Source: Desmospora activa DSM 45169
GTDB taxonomy: Bacteria; Bacillota; Bacilli; Thermoactinomycetales; DSM-45169
Direction: 5' to 3'
DNA length: 64,000 bases
NCBI RefSeq assembly: GCF_003046315.1
Contig: NZ_PZZP01000001.1
Location: 1,798,001-1,862,000, forward strand
Shown: in pieces, positions 28,866-38,904 of the stretch
How the letters are laid out: every line of letters begins with the position of its first letter
How positions within the stretch are numbered: position 1 is the stretch's first letter
Position numbers and translations under genes: made by a program
The notes under the pieces: generated by a model
Database searches by the model: none
What the model saw: the letters and a program-made list of their open reading frames with translations, nothing else
What the model was told of the DNA's origin: nothing

Positions 28866-30136
28866 CACGCAAACGCTCGTTTTCCCGGGTGACGCTGAAT
28901 TTGACCGCCCAGTTGGAGCAGGATTTGTTCTAACCGTTCATAGCCGCGGTCGATATGGGTAAGACCACGAACATGAGTCGTTCCATCCGCCGCCAAACCG
29001 GCGATCACCAGGGCAGCACCCGCTCTTAGATCCGTCGCTTCCACAACCGTCCCTTGGAGGTGGGGCACCCCTTCGATCTCAACCCGATTCTCCTTGACCG
29101 TTAACTGAGCACCCATGCGTCTCAATTCATGCACATGTTTAAAACGACCGTCAAAAATTCCTTCCTGAATCATACTCTTCCCGCTCGTCATCGATAGAAG
29201 TGTCATCATTTGCGGCTGCATATCGGTGGGAAAGCCGGGATACGGTTCCGTCATGACTTCCCCCACCCCGGATAACCGTCCGTTTCCGCGAACCCAGAGA
29301 GCGTCTCCCTCTAATTTCAGTTGAACGCCTGCCCGCCGCAACAGCTTGATAGTGGATGTCATGTGATCAGGCATAACATGAGTCAGCAGGACCTCTCCAC
29401 CCGTCACAGCCGCTGCCACGGCCAACGTACCCGCTACGATCCGATCCGGTATCACTTCGTAGGAAACGGAATGCAGCCTGTCTACACCTCGGATCGTGAT
29501 GGTATCCGAACCCGCCCCATTCACGTCGGCTCCCATCAAATTGAGAAAGCGTTGCAGATCCATGATTTCAGGTTCACGAGCAGCGTTTTGAATCACGGTC
29601 TCCCCTTGCGCACATACCGCCGCCATCATGATGTTTTCAGTCGCTCCCACACTGGGAAGAGCTAAGTGGATTCGCGCTCCCCTCAACTGGGGTGCCGTGC
29701 AGCGGATCGACTCACCGTCATCCTCCACCATAGCTCCAAGCGCTTCCAACCCCTGAAGATGAAGGTCAATCGGTCGCGCTCCGATAGCACAGCCACCCGG
29801 GCGCGTAATGGAGACCTCCCCTAGCCGGGATAACAGTGGTCCCATCAAGAAAATGGACGAACGCATCTGACGCATCAGGATTTCGGGAATCCGGGAAGAT
29901 TTCAGCGTGGAGGTTTCCAGCTTGACGGTGTTCCCATCCCATCGCATCTTGACACCGAGGGATTTCAGGATTTCATTCATTACGGCGATGTCCGACAGGT
30001 GCGGCACATCCCGGATCTCATGGATCCCTTCCACCAACAGCGTAGCCGCCAGGATGGGAAGGGCCGAGTTTTTCGCACCCTGGACACGAACGGTTCCGTA
30101 CAGAGATTTTCCGCCCTTGATGACAAACTGCTCCAA
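28865..30136 (-). CDS. murA: UDP-N-acetylglucosamine 1-carboxyvinyltransferase
   Basis: First committed step of peptidoglycan synthesis; transfers enolpyruvate from PEP to UDP-GlcNAc. 423 residues. Catalytic Cys116 lies in RPGGCAIGARP, so the enzyme should be fosfomycin sensitive. The N-terminal KGGKSLYGTVRVQGAKN matches MurA. The start is TTG 30136, 7 nt after GGAGG. B. subtilis keeps murA outside the dcw cluster, so its place between murB and divIB is a difference. Confidence 0.97.
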   Translation of the reverse strand: MEQFVIKGGKSLYGTVRVQGAKNSALPILAATLLVEGIHEIRDVPHLSDIAVMNEILKSLGVKMRWDGNTVKLETSTLKSSRIPEILMRQMRSSIFLMGPLLSRLGEVSITRPGGCAIGARPIDLHLQGLEALGAMVEDDGESIRCTAPQLRGARIHLALPSVGATENIMMAAVCAQGETVIQNAAREPEIMDLQRFLNLMGADVNGAGSDTITIRGVDRLHSVSYEVIPDRIVAGTLAVAAAVTGGEVLLTHVMPDHMTSTIKLLRRAGVQLKLEGDALWVRGNGRLSGVGEVMTEPYPGFPTDMQPQMMTLLSMTSGKSMIQEGIFDGRFKHVHELRRMGAQLTVKENRVEIEGVPHLQGTVVEATDLRAGAALVIAGLAADGTTHVRGLTHIDRGYERLEQILLQLGGQIQRHPGKRAFA

Positions 30137-30150
30137 TGTTCCACCTCCGT

Positions 30151-31059
30151 CTACCCTTCGCCCACCACCTGAACTTCCGGCACCAGGGTGACGCCGTATT
30201 CTTTCTCAATCGTTCGGATGATGTGCTCTATCAGGGTGAGAACATCGTTTGCCGTCGCTTGCCCGCGATTAATGATAAAGTTCGCGTGTTGAGTGGAGAC
30301 TTCAGCATCACCGATCCGATAACCTTTTAGACCAGCGGCTTCGATAAGGCGACCGGAATGATCACCTCCGGGATTGCGAAAAACACTTCCCGCACAAGGG
30401 TGCTGAAGGGGCTGTGTTTGACGGCGCCGATCCTTAAACTGAGCCATGGATGCAGCTACCTGTTCGCGGTTGCCCTCTTTTAACTGAAAGACCGCTTCCG
30501 TGACGATGCCGCGTACAGAAGACTGCAAGATGGAATGCCGATAGGAAAAATTGAGTTCCCGATTGGTCAGGCGAATCCATCGTCCCTCTTCCAGCAATAC
30601 CTCAGCCGACTCCAATACCCGAGAAATTTCCGATCCGTGGGCACCGGCATTCATAAAAACAGCACCACCCACAGTTCCTGGAATTCCTCCGGCAAACTCA
30701 AGACCTGTTAAACCCCGTTTAGCGATGAGGACCGACAATTTGACGAAAGAGAGTCCACCACCCGCAATCACCCGATCTCCATCCACCCGATAATAATCCA
30801 ATCCGTTCCCCAGTTTGATGACGACACCGCGAATGCCGCCATCCCGAACCAACAGATTGGAGCCGCGGCCGATCGCCCGCCAAGGAATATTTCGGCGGTG
30901 CAAAACCTCTATCGTCCGTTTTAGCTCATCTTTGTCTCGGGGAATCACCAGGATATCGGCGGGTCCGCCCACTTTCCAAGTCGTATGGCGCGAAAGTGGT
31001 TCATGGAGTCGAACATCTTCTATTTGAGCATCTATCAATTCTTGGGTGATCGCTTTCAC
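30151..31059 (-). CDS. murB: UDP-N-acetylenolpyruvoylglucosamine reductase
   Basis: FAD/NADPH enzyme completing UDP-MurNAc. 302 residues. FAD-binding HTTWKVGGPADILVIP and the EFAGGIPGTVGGAVFMNAGA segment are present; the SVFRNP motif with the catalytic serine shows it is a type II MurB, usual in Firmicutes. GTG start 8 nt after GGAGG. 15 bp before murA. Confidence 0.97.
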   Translation of the reverse strand: MKAITQELIDAQIEDVRLHEPLSRHTTWKVGGPADILVIPRDKDELKRTIEVLHRRNIPWRAIGRGSNLLVRDGGIRGVVIKLGNGLDYYRVDGDRVIAGGGLSFVKLSVLIAKRGLTGLEFAGGIPGTVGGAVFMNAGAHGSEISRVLESAEVLLEEGRWIRLTNRELNFSYRHSILQSSVRGIVTEAVFQLKEGNREQVAASMAQFKDRRRQTQPLQHPCAGSVFRNPGGDHSGRLIEAAGLKGYRIGDAEVSTQHANFIINRGQATANDVLTLIEHIIRTIEKEYGVTLVPEVQVVGEG

Positions 31060-31110
31060 GGGCGGGACCTCCTTTCACAAACACTCAGCACACGGATGGC
31101 ATCCAGGCGC

Positions 31111-31130
31111 GGCATACGATATCCTATGCC
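31111..31130. repeat. 20-bp imperfect palindrome in the murG-murB spacer
   Basis: GGCATACGATATCCTATGCC, symmetrical around GATATC with one mismatched pair. Could be an operator or part of the short RNA between the two genes; no known regulator matches. Confidence 0.35.
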
Positions 31131-31179
31131 TATGCCCTGATTGTGTGACGCGGATCCAATATGGTGATCAAGGGCAACC

Positions 31180-32292
31180 TCACACCTTTTGCGCTGACAG
31201 CTGAACCAGTTCATCGACAATCACCTCCGCCGCATCGGGCCGCCCCTGTTGCTTTGACGCTTCACTCATATTACGGTGGCATTCCGAGTCTTTCATAATC
31301 GATTCAATCGCTGCCCACAGGCTCTCTCCCGTCAGTTCCCGCTCCAAAATCATACGAGCGGCTCCCTGCTCTTCCAACCAGCGGGCATTTACCTCTTGGT
31401 GGTTATTGGTAACATAAGGGGAAGGAACGAGAATCGCCGGGATCCCCAAAGCGGTCAATTCCGCCAGGAAAGAAGCCCCCGATCGTCCCACCATCAAGGA
31501 GGCAGCTGCCAATACTTCCGGCATGTTATAGATAAACGGTTTGACGATCAGATTATCCACCGGCTCTTCGTTTACTTTAGCAGCTACTGTATCATAATGC
31601 ACTTCCCCGGTGACAAACACAAACTGAAGCTCCTGTGCGGCTCGCACCTGCGAAAGCATCGCTACAACCGCTTCATTGATCGGCTGAGCACCACGGCTCC
31701 CACCGGCGATCAGCACAATTGGCTTGTCCGATCCTTCCAAACCGAGAGAAGCTCGTCCTTTTGCAGCATCGGCGTAAACCGCTTCCGTACCACGAGGATT
31801 TCCGGTATGGATCAACTGTTTCGCCTTGGGGAGATATTTTTCCGCCCCACTCAGGCTGACCGCTACTCGATCGACATAACGCGTGAGGAAGCGGGTGGTC
31901 AACCCCGGCAACACATCCGGTTCCAGAATGAAAGTGGGAACCTCCAATTTGGCTGCTGCATACAACGTCGGCCCCGCTACATAACCGCCGGTACCCACCA
32001 CCACATCCGGTTGGAATGAGCGGATTGTCTCCTTGCAATCCCGAACGGCTTTTATAAATTTGGTCATCGTATGCAAATTATCGAGACTGATCTTTCGTTT
32101 AAACCCTTGGATCTCCACATCAAAAAACCGGATCTCGCCCGCCTTGGGCACGATTTTCGCTTCCAATCCGTTCTTGGTACCGACATAGCCCACTTCAATA
32201 TCGGGAAAACGGCGACGGACTGCCTCTACGATTGCCAGGGCCGGGTAAATGTGCCCCCCCGTCCCTCCGCCGGAAAGAAGTATCTTTTTCAT
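31180..32292 (-). CDS. murG: UDP-GlcNAc : lipid I GlcNAc transferase
   Basis: Makes lipid II on the inner face of the membrane. 370 residues. The N-terminal glycine loop LLSGGGTGGHIYPAL and second GGSRGAQPINE loop are characteristic; the SGASFLAELTALGIPAILVP segment binds UDP-GlcNAc. ATG 32292; the open frame runs 159 codons further upstream, but that part is only the shadow of the SEDS gene in another frame. Ribosome site GGGTGG is modest. Confidence 0.97.
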   Translation of the reverse strand: MKKILLSGGGTGGHIYPALAIVEAVRRRFPDIEVGYVGTKNGLEAKIVPKAGEIRFFDVEIQGFKRKISLDNLHTMTKFIKAVRDCKETIRSFQPDVVVGTGGYVAGPTLYAAAKLEVPTFILEPDVLPGLTTRFLTRYVDRVAVSLSGAEKYLPKAKQLIHTGNPRGTEAVYADAAKGRASLGLEGSDKPIVLIAGGSRGAQPINEAVVAMLSQVRAAQELQFVFVTGEVHYDTVAAKVNEEPVDNLIVKPFIYNMPEVLAAASLMVGRSGASFLAELTALGIPAILVPSPYVTNNHQEVNARWLEEQGAARMILERELTGESLWAAIESIMKDSECHRNMSEASKQQGRPDAAEVIVDELVQLSAQKV

Positions 32293-32324
32293 GGTACCAC
32301 CCGTTTCCATATATTTTTCGATTT

Positions 32325-33425
32325 TTATTGTCGGCTGAAGCGGGACAGATTTAACAACAGTCCTACAGCCACCAAGGTTAAGGTTAGAGAAGAACCACCA
32401 TAACTGAGAAAGGGAAGGGTGATCCCCGTTACCGGAAATGCTCCCGTCACCACTCCGATATTGATCACCGCCTGAATGACAATCATCCCAGTGACACCGG
32501 CGGCCACCAAGCTGGAAAACAGATCCGGTGCGGTGATCGCTACCCGCAGCCCCCTCCATGCCAGTATACCGAACAAAATGATAGCCGTCCCGGCTCCGAT
32601 AAAACCCAACTCTTCCGCCAGGATAGAAAAGATAAAATCGGTATGTGGCTCCGGCAGATATAGATGTTTTTGTCGGCTCATGCCCAAGCCCAACCCCATC
32701 AATCCCCCGGGTCCGATCGCATACAGCGATTGAATCAGTTGATAGCCGGCACCTAAAGGATCTTGCCACGGATTTAAAAAAGCAGTAATCCGTTGAATGC
32801 GGTATGGAGCCGCCAACACCAGCCCCACAAAACCGAGCACGCCCACCAGTGAAAGACCCAGTAAATGCTTTAAGCGCGCCCCCGCCGCATAGATCATAAC
32901 GACGGCCGTTCCCATCATCACCGTACCGGTGCCTAAATCCGGTTGCATCATGATCAAGGCAAACACTGTACCGGCAATGGCGAGAGGGGTTAAAAGACCC
33001 TTGCTAAAAGAGGAGACACGGTGTGCATTCTGTGTAAGATACCAGGATAAAAATAGAATAATGCCCATCTTGGAAAATTCCGATGGCTGTATACTGAAAG
33101 CGCCGATGCCCAACCAGCTCTGAGCACCGTTACGCGTCATTCCGACTCCGGGAATCAACACCGCTACCAACAGTATAAAACAGATCAACAATCCCGGTTT
33201 GGCCCAACGTTGAAACAATTGTGGATCCAGTCGGGAAACAACCAACATCAAAAAGACGCCTAACGCGGCAAACAGCATCTGCCGCTTTGCATAGAAAAAG
33301 CTGTCCCCAAATTTATGGAGGGAGTAAGCGGCACTCGCACTGTACACCATCACCACGCCTAGAGTGAGCAACAGAAAAATGACCACGATTATGACCAGAT
33401 CCGGTGCGTTCCGCGTTTGAGGCAT
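32325..33425 (-). CDS. spoVE: SEDS peptidoglycan glycosyltransferase (SpoVE/FtsW)
   Basis: Polytopic membrane protein polymerising lipid II together with a class B PBP. 366 residues, about ten membrane segments. The SEDS signatures are visible: RQMLFAALGV, the GQxxLGIG-type loop QSWLGIGAFSIQPSEFSK and PHTDFIFSILAEELG. Length and locus (between murD and murG) match B. subtilis SpoVE, but no separate ftsW is visible here, so it may serve vegetative division too; the symbol is by position. Confidence 0.85.
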   Translation of the reverse strand: MPQTRNAPDLVIIVVIFLLLTLGVVMVYSASAAYSLHKFGDSFFYAKRQMLFAALGVFLMLVVSRLDPQLFQRWAKPGLLICFILLVAVLIPGVGMTRNGAQSWLGIGAFSIQPSEFSKMGIILFLSWYLTQNAHRVSSFSKGLLTPLAIAGTVFALIMMQPDLGTGTVMMGTAVVMIYAAGARLKHLLGLSLVGVLGFVGLVLAAPYRIQRITAFLNPWQDPLGAGYQLIQSLYAIGPGGLMGLGLGMSRQKHLYLPEPHTDFIFSILAEELGFIGAGTAIILFGILAWRGLRVAITAPDLFSSLVAAGVTGMIVIQAVINIGVVTGAFPVTGITLPFLSYGGSSLTLTLVAVGLLLNLSRFSRQ

Positions 33426-33473
33426 ATACCCTCACCTCGAGCAAAGGATTGGGGCGAGCCTGGCAAGCCCTGT

Positions 33474-34844
33474 TTAAAGAGTATGCACGGCTTCTTTGAA
33501 CATGCGTCCCCGTTCCTCAAAGGAGGGATATTGATCCCAACTGGCACAGGCCGGCGATAAGAGAGCGACATCTCCCGGCACTGCCATCTCCGCCGCCAAC
33601 CGGACTGCTTCCGTCACATCGGCTGCCTGCCGCAGATGGGCGACTCCCGCCTCTCGCGCCCGCTCCGTCAAGATGGTGGCGGTTTGTCCAAAAGAGACAA
33701 GGCCGGTGATCCGCTTCCGAAAAATGGGTATCAACTCCTGAAAGTCGATGCCGCGATCCAAACCGCCGGCGATTAGAACCACAGGAGACTCAAAGGATTC
33801 CAATGCCGCCGTCGCCGCCTGGGGATTGGTCGCTTTAGAATCGTTATACCAACGGACCCCGTTTTTCTCTGCTACAAACTCTAAGCGATGTTCTACACCG
33901 GTAAAGGTTGTCAGTTCATGGACAATCGCGGTAAGCGGGCAGCCTGCGGCAAAAGCAGTCGCGGCAGCGGCTAATCCATTCTCCAAATGGACACCGGGTA
34001 ACTTTACCTGTGATATTGGCAGAACTTTGTTTTCATTTCCATCCGTATCGCGATGGATGATCATTCCGTCTCGAATATACCAGCCGACAGGCACCGGCTC
34101 AAAGCGGCTAAACCAAAGCACCTGCTGCTGCAAACGCTCCCCGAGGGTACGGCAGACAGCTGAATCCCAATTGAGCACGGCTATATCACGTTCCTGCTGG
34201 TTGGTGAACAGCTTTTGCTTGGAAGCGATATAATCCTCCATTCCCCTATGATAATCGAGGTGTGCAGGGGTGATATTGAGCAATACGCCAATGCGGGGGC
34301 GGAATACGTTGGTCCCTTTTAGTTGAAAACTGCTCAATTCCGCCACCAGCCACTGATCCGCTTTCATATCGGGGGCGACCTCGGCTAAGGCTTGTCCAAT
34401 ATTGCCTGCCACTCGGGCAGGGATCTCCCCTGCAACCAGCATCCGCCCCACCAGGGACGTGGTCGTCGTCTTTCCGTTGGAGCCGGTGATACCGATGATG
34501 GGGGCCGCGGTTACAAGAGAGGCTACCTCCACTTCGGTCACCACTGGAACACCGATTTCCATGGCCTGTACAATCGGTGGTGCATGATAGGGGATGCCGG
34601 GGTTTTTCACCAGCATATCCACTTCCGCTCCAATCAGGTCAGCAGGATGGCCGCCACAGATAACGGGAATGCCCAATGCCTCCAATTCCGCCGCTTCCGG
34701 ACTTTCAGAACGAGGCTTGCGATCGTTTACCGTCACCTGTGCTCCTAAGCGATGCAACAGCTTCGCCACCGCCACCCCACTCCTGGCTAAACCCAGCACC
34801 ACCACATGCCGATCTTCCCAACTCGTTTGATCCCTCAGCTTCAC
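33474..34844 (-). CDS. murD: UDP-N-acetylmuramoyl-L-alanine : D-glutamate ligase
   Basis: Adds D-Glu to the growing muropeptide. 456 residues. N-terminal nucleotide domain [20 protein letters not shown] loop [15 protein letters not shown] (about 120) and the C-terminal [12 protein letters not shown] segment. The start is GTG 34844, forming a GTGA overlap with the mraY stop and following GGAGG; the frame extends 26 codons upstream into mraY without homology. Confidence 0.97.
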   Translation of the reverse strand: MKLRDQTSWEDRHVVVLGLARSGVAVAKLLHRLGAQVTVNDRKPRSESPEAAELEALGIPVICGGHPADLIGAEVDMLVKNPGIPYHAPPIVQAMEIGVPVVTEVEVASLVTAAPIIGITGSNGKTTTTSLVGRMLVAGEIPARVAGNIGQALAEVAPDMKADQWLVAELSSFQLKGTNVFRPRIGVLLNITPAHLDYHRGMEDYIASKQKLFTNQQERDIAVLNWDSAVCRTLGERLQQQVLWFSRFEPVPVGWYIRDGMIIHRDTDGNENKVLPISQVKLPGVHLENGLAAAATAFAAGCPLTAIVHELTTFTGVEHRLEFVAEKNGVRWYNDSKATNPQAATAALESFESPVVLIAGGLDRGIDFQELIPIFRKRITGLVSFGQTATILTERAREAGVAHLRQAADVTEAVRLAAEMAVPGDVALLSPACASWDQYPSFEERGRMFKEAVHTL

Positions 34845-35845
34845 CGTAGGAACACCTCCAGGTAGATTCCCAATGCGGCAGCGAGGAATCCAATCAACCA
34901 GAAAGTAGTCACCACGCGCCATTCCGACCAGCCCACCAGTTCAAAATGATGGTGAAGTGGACTCATCCGAAAGATGCGTTTTCCTCTTAACTTAAAAGAG
35001 CTGACTTGAATCATCACGGACAAGGTTTCAATCACAAAGACGATTCCGATAATCAGCAGCAACAGCTCGGTTTTCGTAATCACCGCCAACGCCGCCAGCC
35101 CGCCGCCCAGCGCCAATGAGCCGGTATCGCCCATAAACACTTTGGCTGGATGAGCATTAAACACCAAAAATCCAAGCAATGCCCCCACCATAGATGCAGA
35201 AAAAATTACCACCATATAGTTACTCTGCACTAATCCAATAATGGCATACGCACCATAAGCGATGGCTGCAGTTCCCGCCACCAAACCATCCAATCCGTCC
35301 GTCAGGTTGACGGCGTTGGAAGTGGCGATCATGATTAAAACCAATAGCGGCAGGTATAACCAGTTTAACTCAATACTAAATTGCGTGCCGGGAATTGTGA
35401 TGGTGGAGATCGATTCATACAAACCGCGAACCACCCGCACCTCCATCAGCACCCAGAAAAGTACCAAGCCGATAAACAACTGTCCTAACAACTTTTGCTT
35501 AGCGGTCAATCCCAGATTGCGTTTCATGACGACTTTAATGTAATCATCCATAAAGCCCAGGATCCCGTAGCCGAGGGTGGCAAACAGCAGAAAAAACAGA
35601 TCAGACAGATGGCCATCTTGATCAAAGATATTGCTTACGGGAATCGCCGTCAACACCAGCACCACCATAAAGATGGAACCGCCCATCGTCGGTGTTCCCG
35701 CCTTTTTTTGGTGCGCTTTCGGCCCCTCTTCACGAATGGCCTGACCAAACTTCAAGCGCCGCAAGACGGGAATTACCAACGGCCCCAACAGCACGCCCAA
35801 CCCGAACGCCACGCCAAGCGGAACCATGATCATTCTAATATCCAT
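34841..35845 (-). CDS. mraY: Phospho-N-acetylmuramoyl-pentapeptide transferase
   Basis: Makes lipid I from UDP-MurNAc-pentapeptide and undecaprenyl phosphate. 334 residues, ten membrane segments. Signature regions [29 protein letters not shown] (Mg-binding Asp) and the C-terminal SPLHHHFE loop are all intact. Start ATG 35845 overlaps the murF stop by 11 nt with GGGGAGAAGG upstream; ATG 35833 is the other option. Confidence 0.96.
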   Translation of the reverse strand: MDIRMIMVPLGVAFGLGVLLGPLVIPVLRRLKFGQAIREEGPKAHQKKAGTPTMGGSIFMVVLVLTAIPVSNIFDQDGHLSDLFFLLFATLGYGILGFMDDYIKVVMKRNLGLTAKQKLLGQLFIGLVLFWVLMEVRVVRGLYESISTITIPGTQFSIELNWLYLPLLVLIMIATSNAVNLTDGLDGLVAGTAAIAYGAYAIIGLVQSNYMVVIFSASMVGALLGFLVFNAHPAKVFMGDTGSLALGGGLAALAVITKTELLLLIIGIVFVIETLSVMIQVSSFKLRGKRIFRMSPLHHHFELVGWSEWRVVTTFWLIGFLAAALGIYLEVFLR

Positions 35846-37235
35846 CGCTTTTTGCCTTCTCCCCTTCGACAAGTTGCTGTACAACCGCTTCCAAGCGGGC
35901 ACCGCGAGAAGCTTTTACCAACAGGGTGACCGATGCATCTCCCTCCTGCAACAACGTTGCGGCAACCTCTGCTGCCGTTTCACAGTGGATCACCCTCGTT
36001 TCCGTCGCTACCGCCGCAGCTCCCGCCGCAATCCAGCGGCCTCGCTGTCCCATCGTGAAGATTTTGTCTACCCCTTTTTCTACAGCGTAGGCTCCAATTT
36101 GCCGATGATACACTTCTTCTTCCGCCCCCAACTCTAACATATCGGCCAGGAGCACCCATTTCTTACGCTGGTTGGGCAGCGCCACCAACAGGTCGATCGC
36201 TGCCTTCATCGCCCGTGGGCTGGCATTGTACGCATCATTGATGATCGCCATACCATTAGAGGCAACGAGCCGTTCTAATCTCATTCCGGAAACTTTCGCC
36301 TGCTCCAGGCCCCGTTGAATCTCCGCATCGGAGAGATTTAACAGCTTTCCAACAGTGATGGCCATCATCCCATTCATCGCATTATGGCGCCCTGGCAGAG
36401 ACAGATGAAAGTGATAATCGCTGCTGGAAGATTGAAACCGTATCCCTTCGTCTCCATGTAACTTCAGCGCTTGGATTTGAACTGCATTGCCTTCATCAAA
36501 ACCGATTGAAACCAATCGCAGGTGCTGCTCCTGACGTAAGCGCGCTTGCAAAAGCGGTTCATCTCCGTCATAGACAAGAATGCCGTCTTCGCTCAACCCT
36601 TCCCGAATTTCCAGCTTGGCGTCGGCAATCCCGGCGCGACTTCCCAAAAATTCCAAATGAGCATCGCCCACATTGGTCACCACCGCGATATCGGGGCGTG
36701 CAATCTGTGAGAGGAGTGCAATCTCCCCCGCATGATTCATCCCCATCTCCACCACGGCGACTTCAGTCTCCTCCGCCATTGACAATAACGTCAGCGGTAC
36801 CCCGATATGATTGTTTAGATTACCGCGAGTCCGGTGCACGCGATAACGCGTTTCCAGGACCGATCCCAATAAATCTTTGGTCGTTGTTTTTCCGTTGCTG
36901 CCGGTGACTGCCACCACCGTCACATCCAACTGCTGTCGATAAGCTGAGGCCAATCGCTGCAACGTCTGTAATGGATCATCCACCTGAATCAACGGAATCG
37001 TGGTCTCCGGCAGCGGGCGCGAACGCTCCCACAGGGAAGCAACCGCTCCGTTTGCGACCGCTTGCGCCAAGAAATCATGGCCGTCAAACTGCTCTCCACT
37101 GAGCGGGACATAGAGCTGACCCGGTTTCAATGTACGAGTATCGGTAGATACACCTGTTACCATTGTACCGTTATCAATGGATCCTACCCATTCACCTTGG
37201 GACATCTTTGTGAGTTCGGAAAGTGTTCGCCGCAT
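35835..37235 (-). CDS. murF: UDP-MurNAc-tripeptide : D-Ala-D-Ala ligase
   Basis: Final cytoplasmic step of muropeptide assembly. 466 residues; ATP loop [17 protein letters not shown] near residue 110, the [11 protein letters not shown] segment, and [15 protein letters not shown] in the C-terminal part. ATG after AAGGAG. Located between murE and mraY (as in many bacteria), whereas in B. subtilis murF is elsewhere. Confidence 0.96.
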   Translation of the reverse strand: MRRTLSELTKMSQGEWVGSIDNGTMVTGVSTDTRTLKPGQLYVPLSGEQFDGHDFLAQAVANGAVASLWERSRPLPETTIPLIQVDDPLQTLQRLASAYRQQLDVTVVAVTGSNGKTTTKDLLGSVLETRYRVHRTRGNLNNHIGVPLTLLSMAEETEVAVVEMGMNHAGEIALLSQIARPDIAVVTNVGDAHLEFLGSRAGIADAKLEIREGLSEDGILVYDGDEPLLQARLRQEQHLRLVSIGFDEGNAVQIQALKLHGDEGIRFQSSSSDYHFHLSLPGRHNAMNGMMAITVGKLLNLSDAEIQRGLEQAKVSGMRLERLVASNGMAIINDAYNASPRAMKAAIDLLVALPNQRKKWVLLADMLELGAEEEVYHRQIGAYAVEKGVDKIFTMGQRGRWIAAGAAAVATETRVIHCETAAEVAATLLQEGDASVTLLVKASRGARLEAVVQQLVEGEKAKSDGY

Positions 37236-37246
37236 CGTACGCTCCT

Positions 37247-38725
37247 TTATCGCTTTCGTTGTATCGCGTCTATTGCCACCAGGCGATCGTCAAAATCATA
37301 ACGGACTCCGTCGATTTCCTGATACGTTTCATGCCCTTTGCCCGCGATTAGGACTACATCTCCCGGTTGTGCCGCTTCTACAGCACGGTCGATCGCCTCT
37401 TTCCGGTCACGCACCACATCTACCCGCTCTTGTGGAAACGCCTTTACACCTACCAACATATCGGCAATAATCCGATCGGGATCTTCTGTGCGCGGGTTGT
37501 CACTGGTGATCACCACCCGGTCACTTAAACGGGCAGCAATCTCAGCCATAATGGGCCGCTTGCTGCGATCGCGATCACCACCGCAACCAACAACACAGAT
37601 CACAGAGCCTTGTGCAAACTCCCTTACAGTCGTCAATACATTTTGCAAACTGTCCGGTGTGTGGGCATAATCGACCAACACCGTAAACCCTTGACCAGCA
37701 TCAACAGGCTCCAGGCGACCATCTACTCCCTCAATGCTCTCCAGCGAACGACGAATCGTTTCCAGGGAAACGCCTTCTCCTAAGCTGACCGCAGCCGCCG
37801 CCAAGGCGTTGTAAACACTAAACTTGCCCATCAGTTTCAGCTGGACAGCGGTCTCCCCTACAGGCGTATCCAAGATAAAACGGGTACCGCCAGCATCCAT
37901 CTCGATATCGCGTGCCTGTACATCTGCCGGACGCTCGATGCCATATGTAAGCACTTGCGCCGGTGTAATCTCCTTATAGTAGCCGCTCGCTTCATCATCC
38001 ACATTGAGCATCGCTAAGGGCTGCTCTTCCCAGCGGTCGGCGATGTGATTGCCCAATTGGGTAAACAGCAGCCCTTTCGCCGCTCGATAATGATCCATAT
38101 CCGGATGATAATCAAGGTGATCCTGGGTGAGGTTGGTAAACGCCCCTGTCTTGAAGCGAACGCCCCATGTGCGTCCCTGATGCAGTGCATGGGAGGAAAC
38201 CTCAATTACCGCATGGCTGCACCCCGCATCCAGCATGCGACGAAAGCTTCGTTGCAACTCCAGAACATCCGGTGTCGTATTTTTGACGGGGAAGCGCTCT
38301 TCCCCGATCTTCATATCGATCGTTCCAATCAACCCTGTCATTTTACCGGCATCCTGCAAAATGCGCCGGATCAGATGGGCAGTGGTCGTTTTGCCGTTGG
38401 TACCGGTAATCCCGATCACCTTTAACTCCTTCGACGGATGACGAAAAAAAGTTGCCGCCAATACCGCCGATGCACGGCGAGTATCGGGAACACGGATGAC
38501 AGCCGCATCCACATCAATGTCCTCTTCCGTCACAATCGCCACGGCTCCCCGTTCCAACGCCTGCGGAATAAAACGATGGCCATCCACGGTATGCCCGCGC
38601 AAGGCGATAAAACAAGTGCCAGGTTTCACTTCGCGCGAATCAGCAGTCAACCCGACAATTTTGGTATTCAGATTCCCACTCACTTTTTTTACTACCAATG
38701 GACGGGTCAATGTCTCCAGATCCAT
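37247..38725 (-). CDS. murE: UDP-MurNAc-dipeptide : diaminopimelate ligase
   Basis: Adds the third residue of the stem peptide. 492 residues. ATP loop VIGITGTNGKTTTAHLI near 115. The DNPR motif (TSDNPRTEDPDRII, about residue 410) is the known marker for meso-diaminopimelate, so the wall is predicted to be A1-gamma type. ATG with AAGGAG 7 nt upstream, 11 bp before murF. Confidence 0.96.
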   Translation of the reverse strand: MDLETLTRPLVVKKVSGNLNTKIVGLTADSREVKPGTCFIALRGHTVDGHRFIPQALERGAVAIVTEEDIDVDAAVIRVPDTRRASAVLAATFFRHPSKELKVIGITGTNGKTTTAHLIRRILQDAGKMTGLIGTIDMKIGEERFPVKNTTPDVLELQRSFRRMLDAGCSHAVIEVSSHALHQGRTWGVRFKTGAFTNLTQDHLDYHPDMDHYRAAKGLLFTQLGNHIADRWEEQPLAMLNVDDEASGYYKEITPAQVLTYGIERPADVQARDIEMDAGGTRFILDTPVGETAVQLKLMGKFSVYNALAAAAVSLGEGVSLETIRRSLESIEGVDGRLEPVDAGQGFTVLVDYAHTPDSLQNVLTTVREFAQGSVICVVGCGGDRDRSKRPIMAEIAARLSDRVVITSDNPRTEDPDRIIADMLVGVKAFPQERVDVVRDRKEAIDRAVEAAQPGDVVLIAGKGHETYQEIDGVRYDFDDRLVAIDAIQRKR

Positions 38726-38787
38726 AGAGCCACTCCTTCAAATCCGTCTCATCCATACACTAGCAAAAATGTAGGATGACACGAGAA

Positions 38788-38810
38788 ATGCCAGGATTTA
38801 TGCCTGGCAT
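38788..38810 (-). terminator. Weak stem-loop between spoVD and murE
   Basis: ATGCCAGG / CCTGGCAT stem followed only by TTTCT on the minus strand. Could be a leaky terminator after the sporulation gene spoVD; a TTAAAATAAGG -10-like sequence just upstream might start a separate murE transcript. Confidence 0.35.
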
Positions 38811-38904
38811 TGATGGGATTATCAATCCTTATTTTAACCTTTTTTGCATCAGAAGTCTTCCACTTCTATAGTGGAGAAGGAATGACAAATTGCTTGAGGG
38901 AGGT

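Noticed and set aside
31180-32769. Extended 529-residue reading of murG
   Set aside because: The extra 159 residues are a shadow of the SEDS gene in another frame; homology and ribosome site support the start at 32292.
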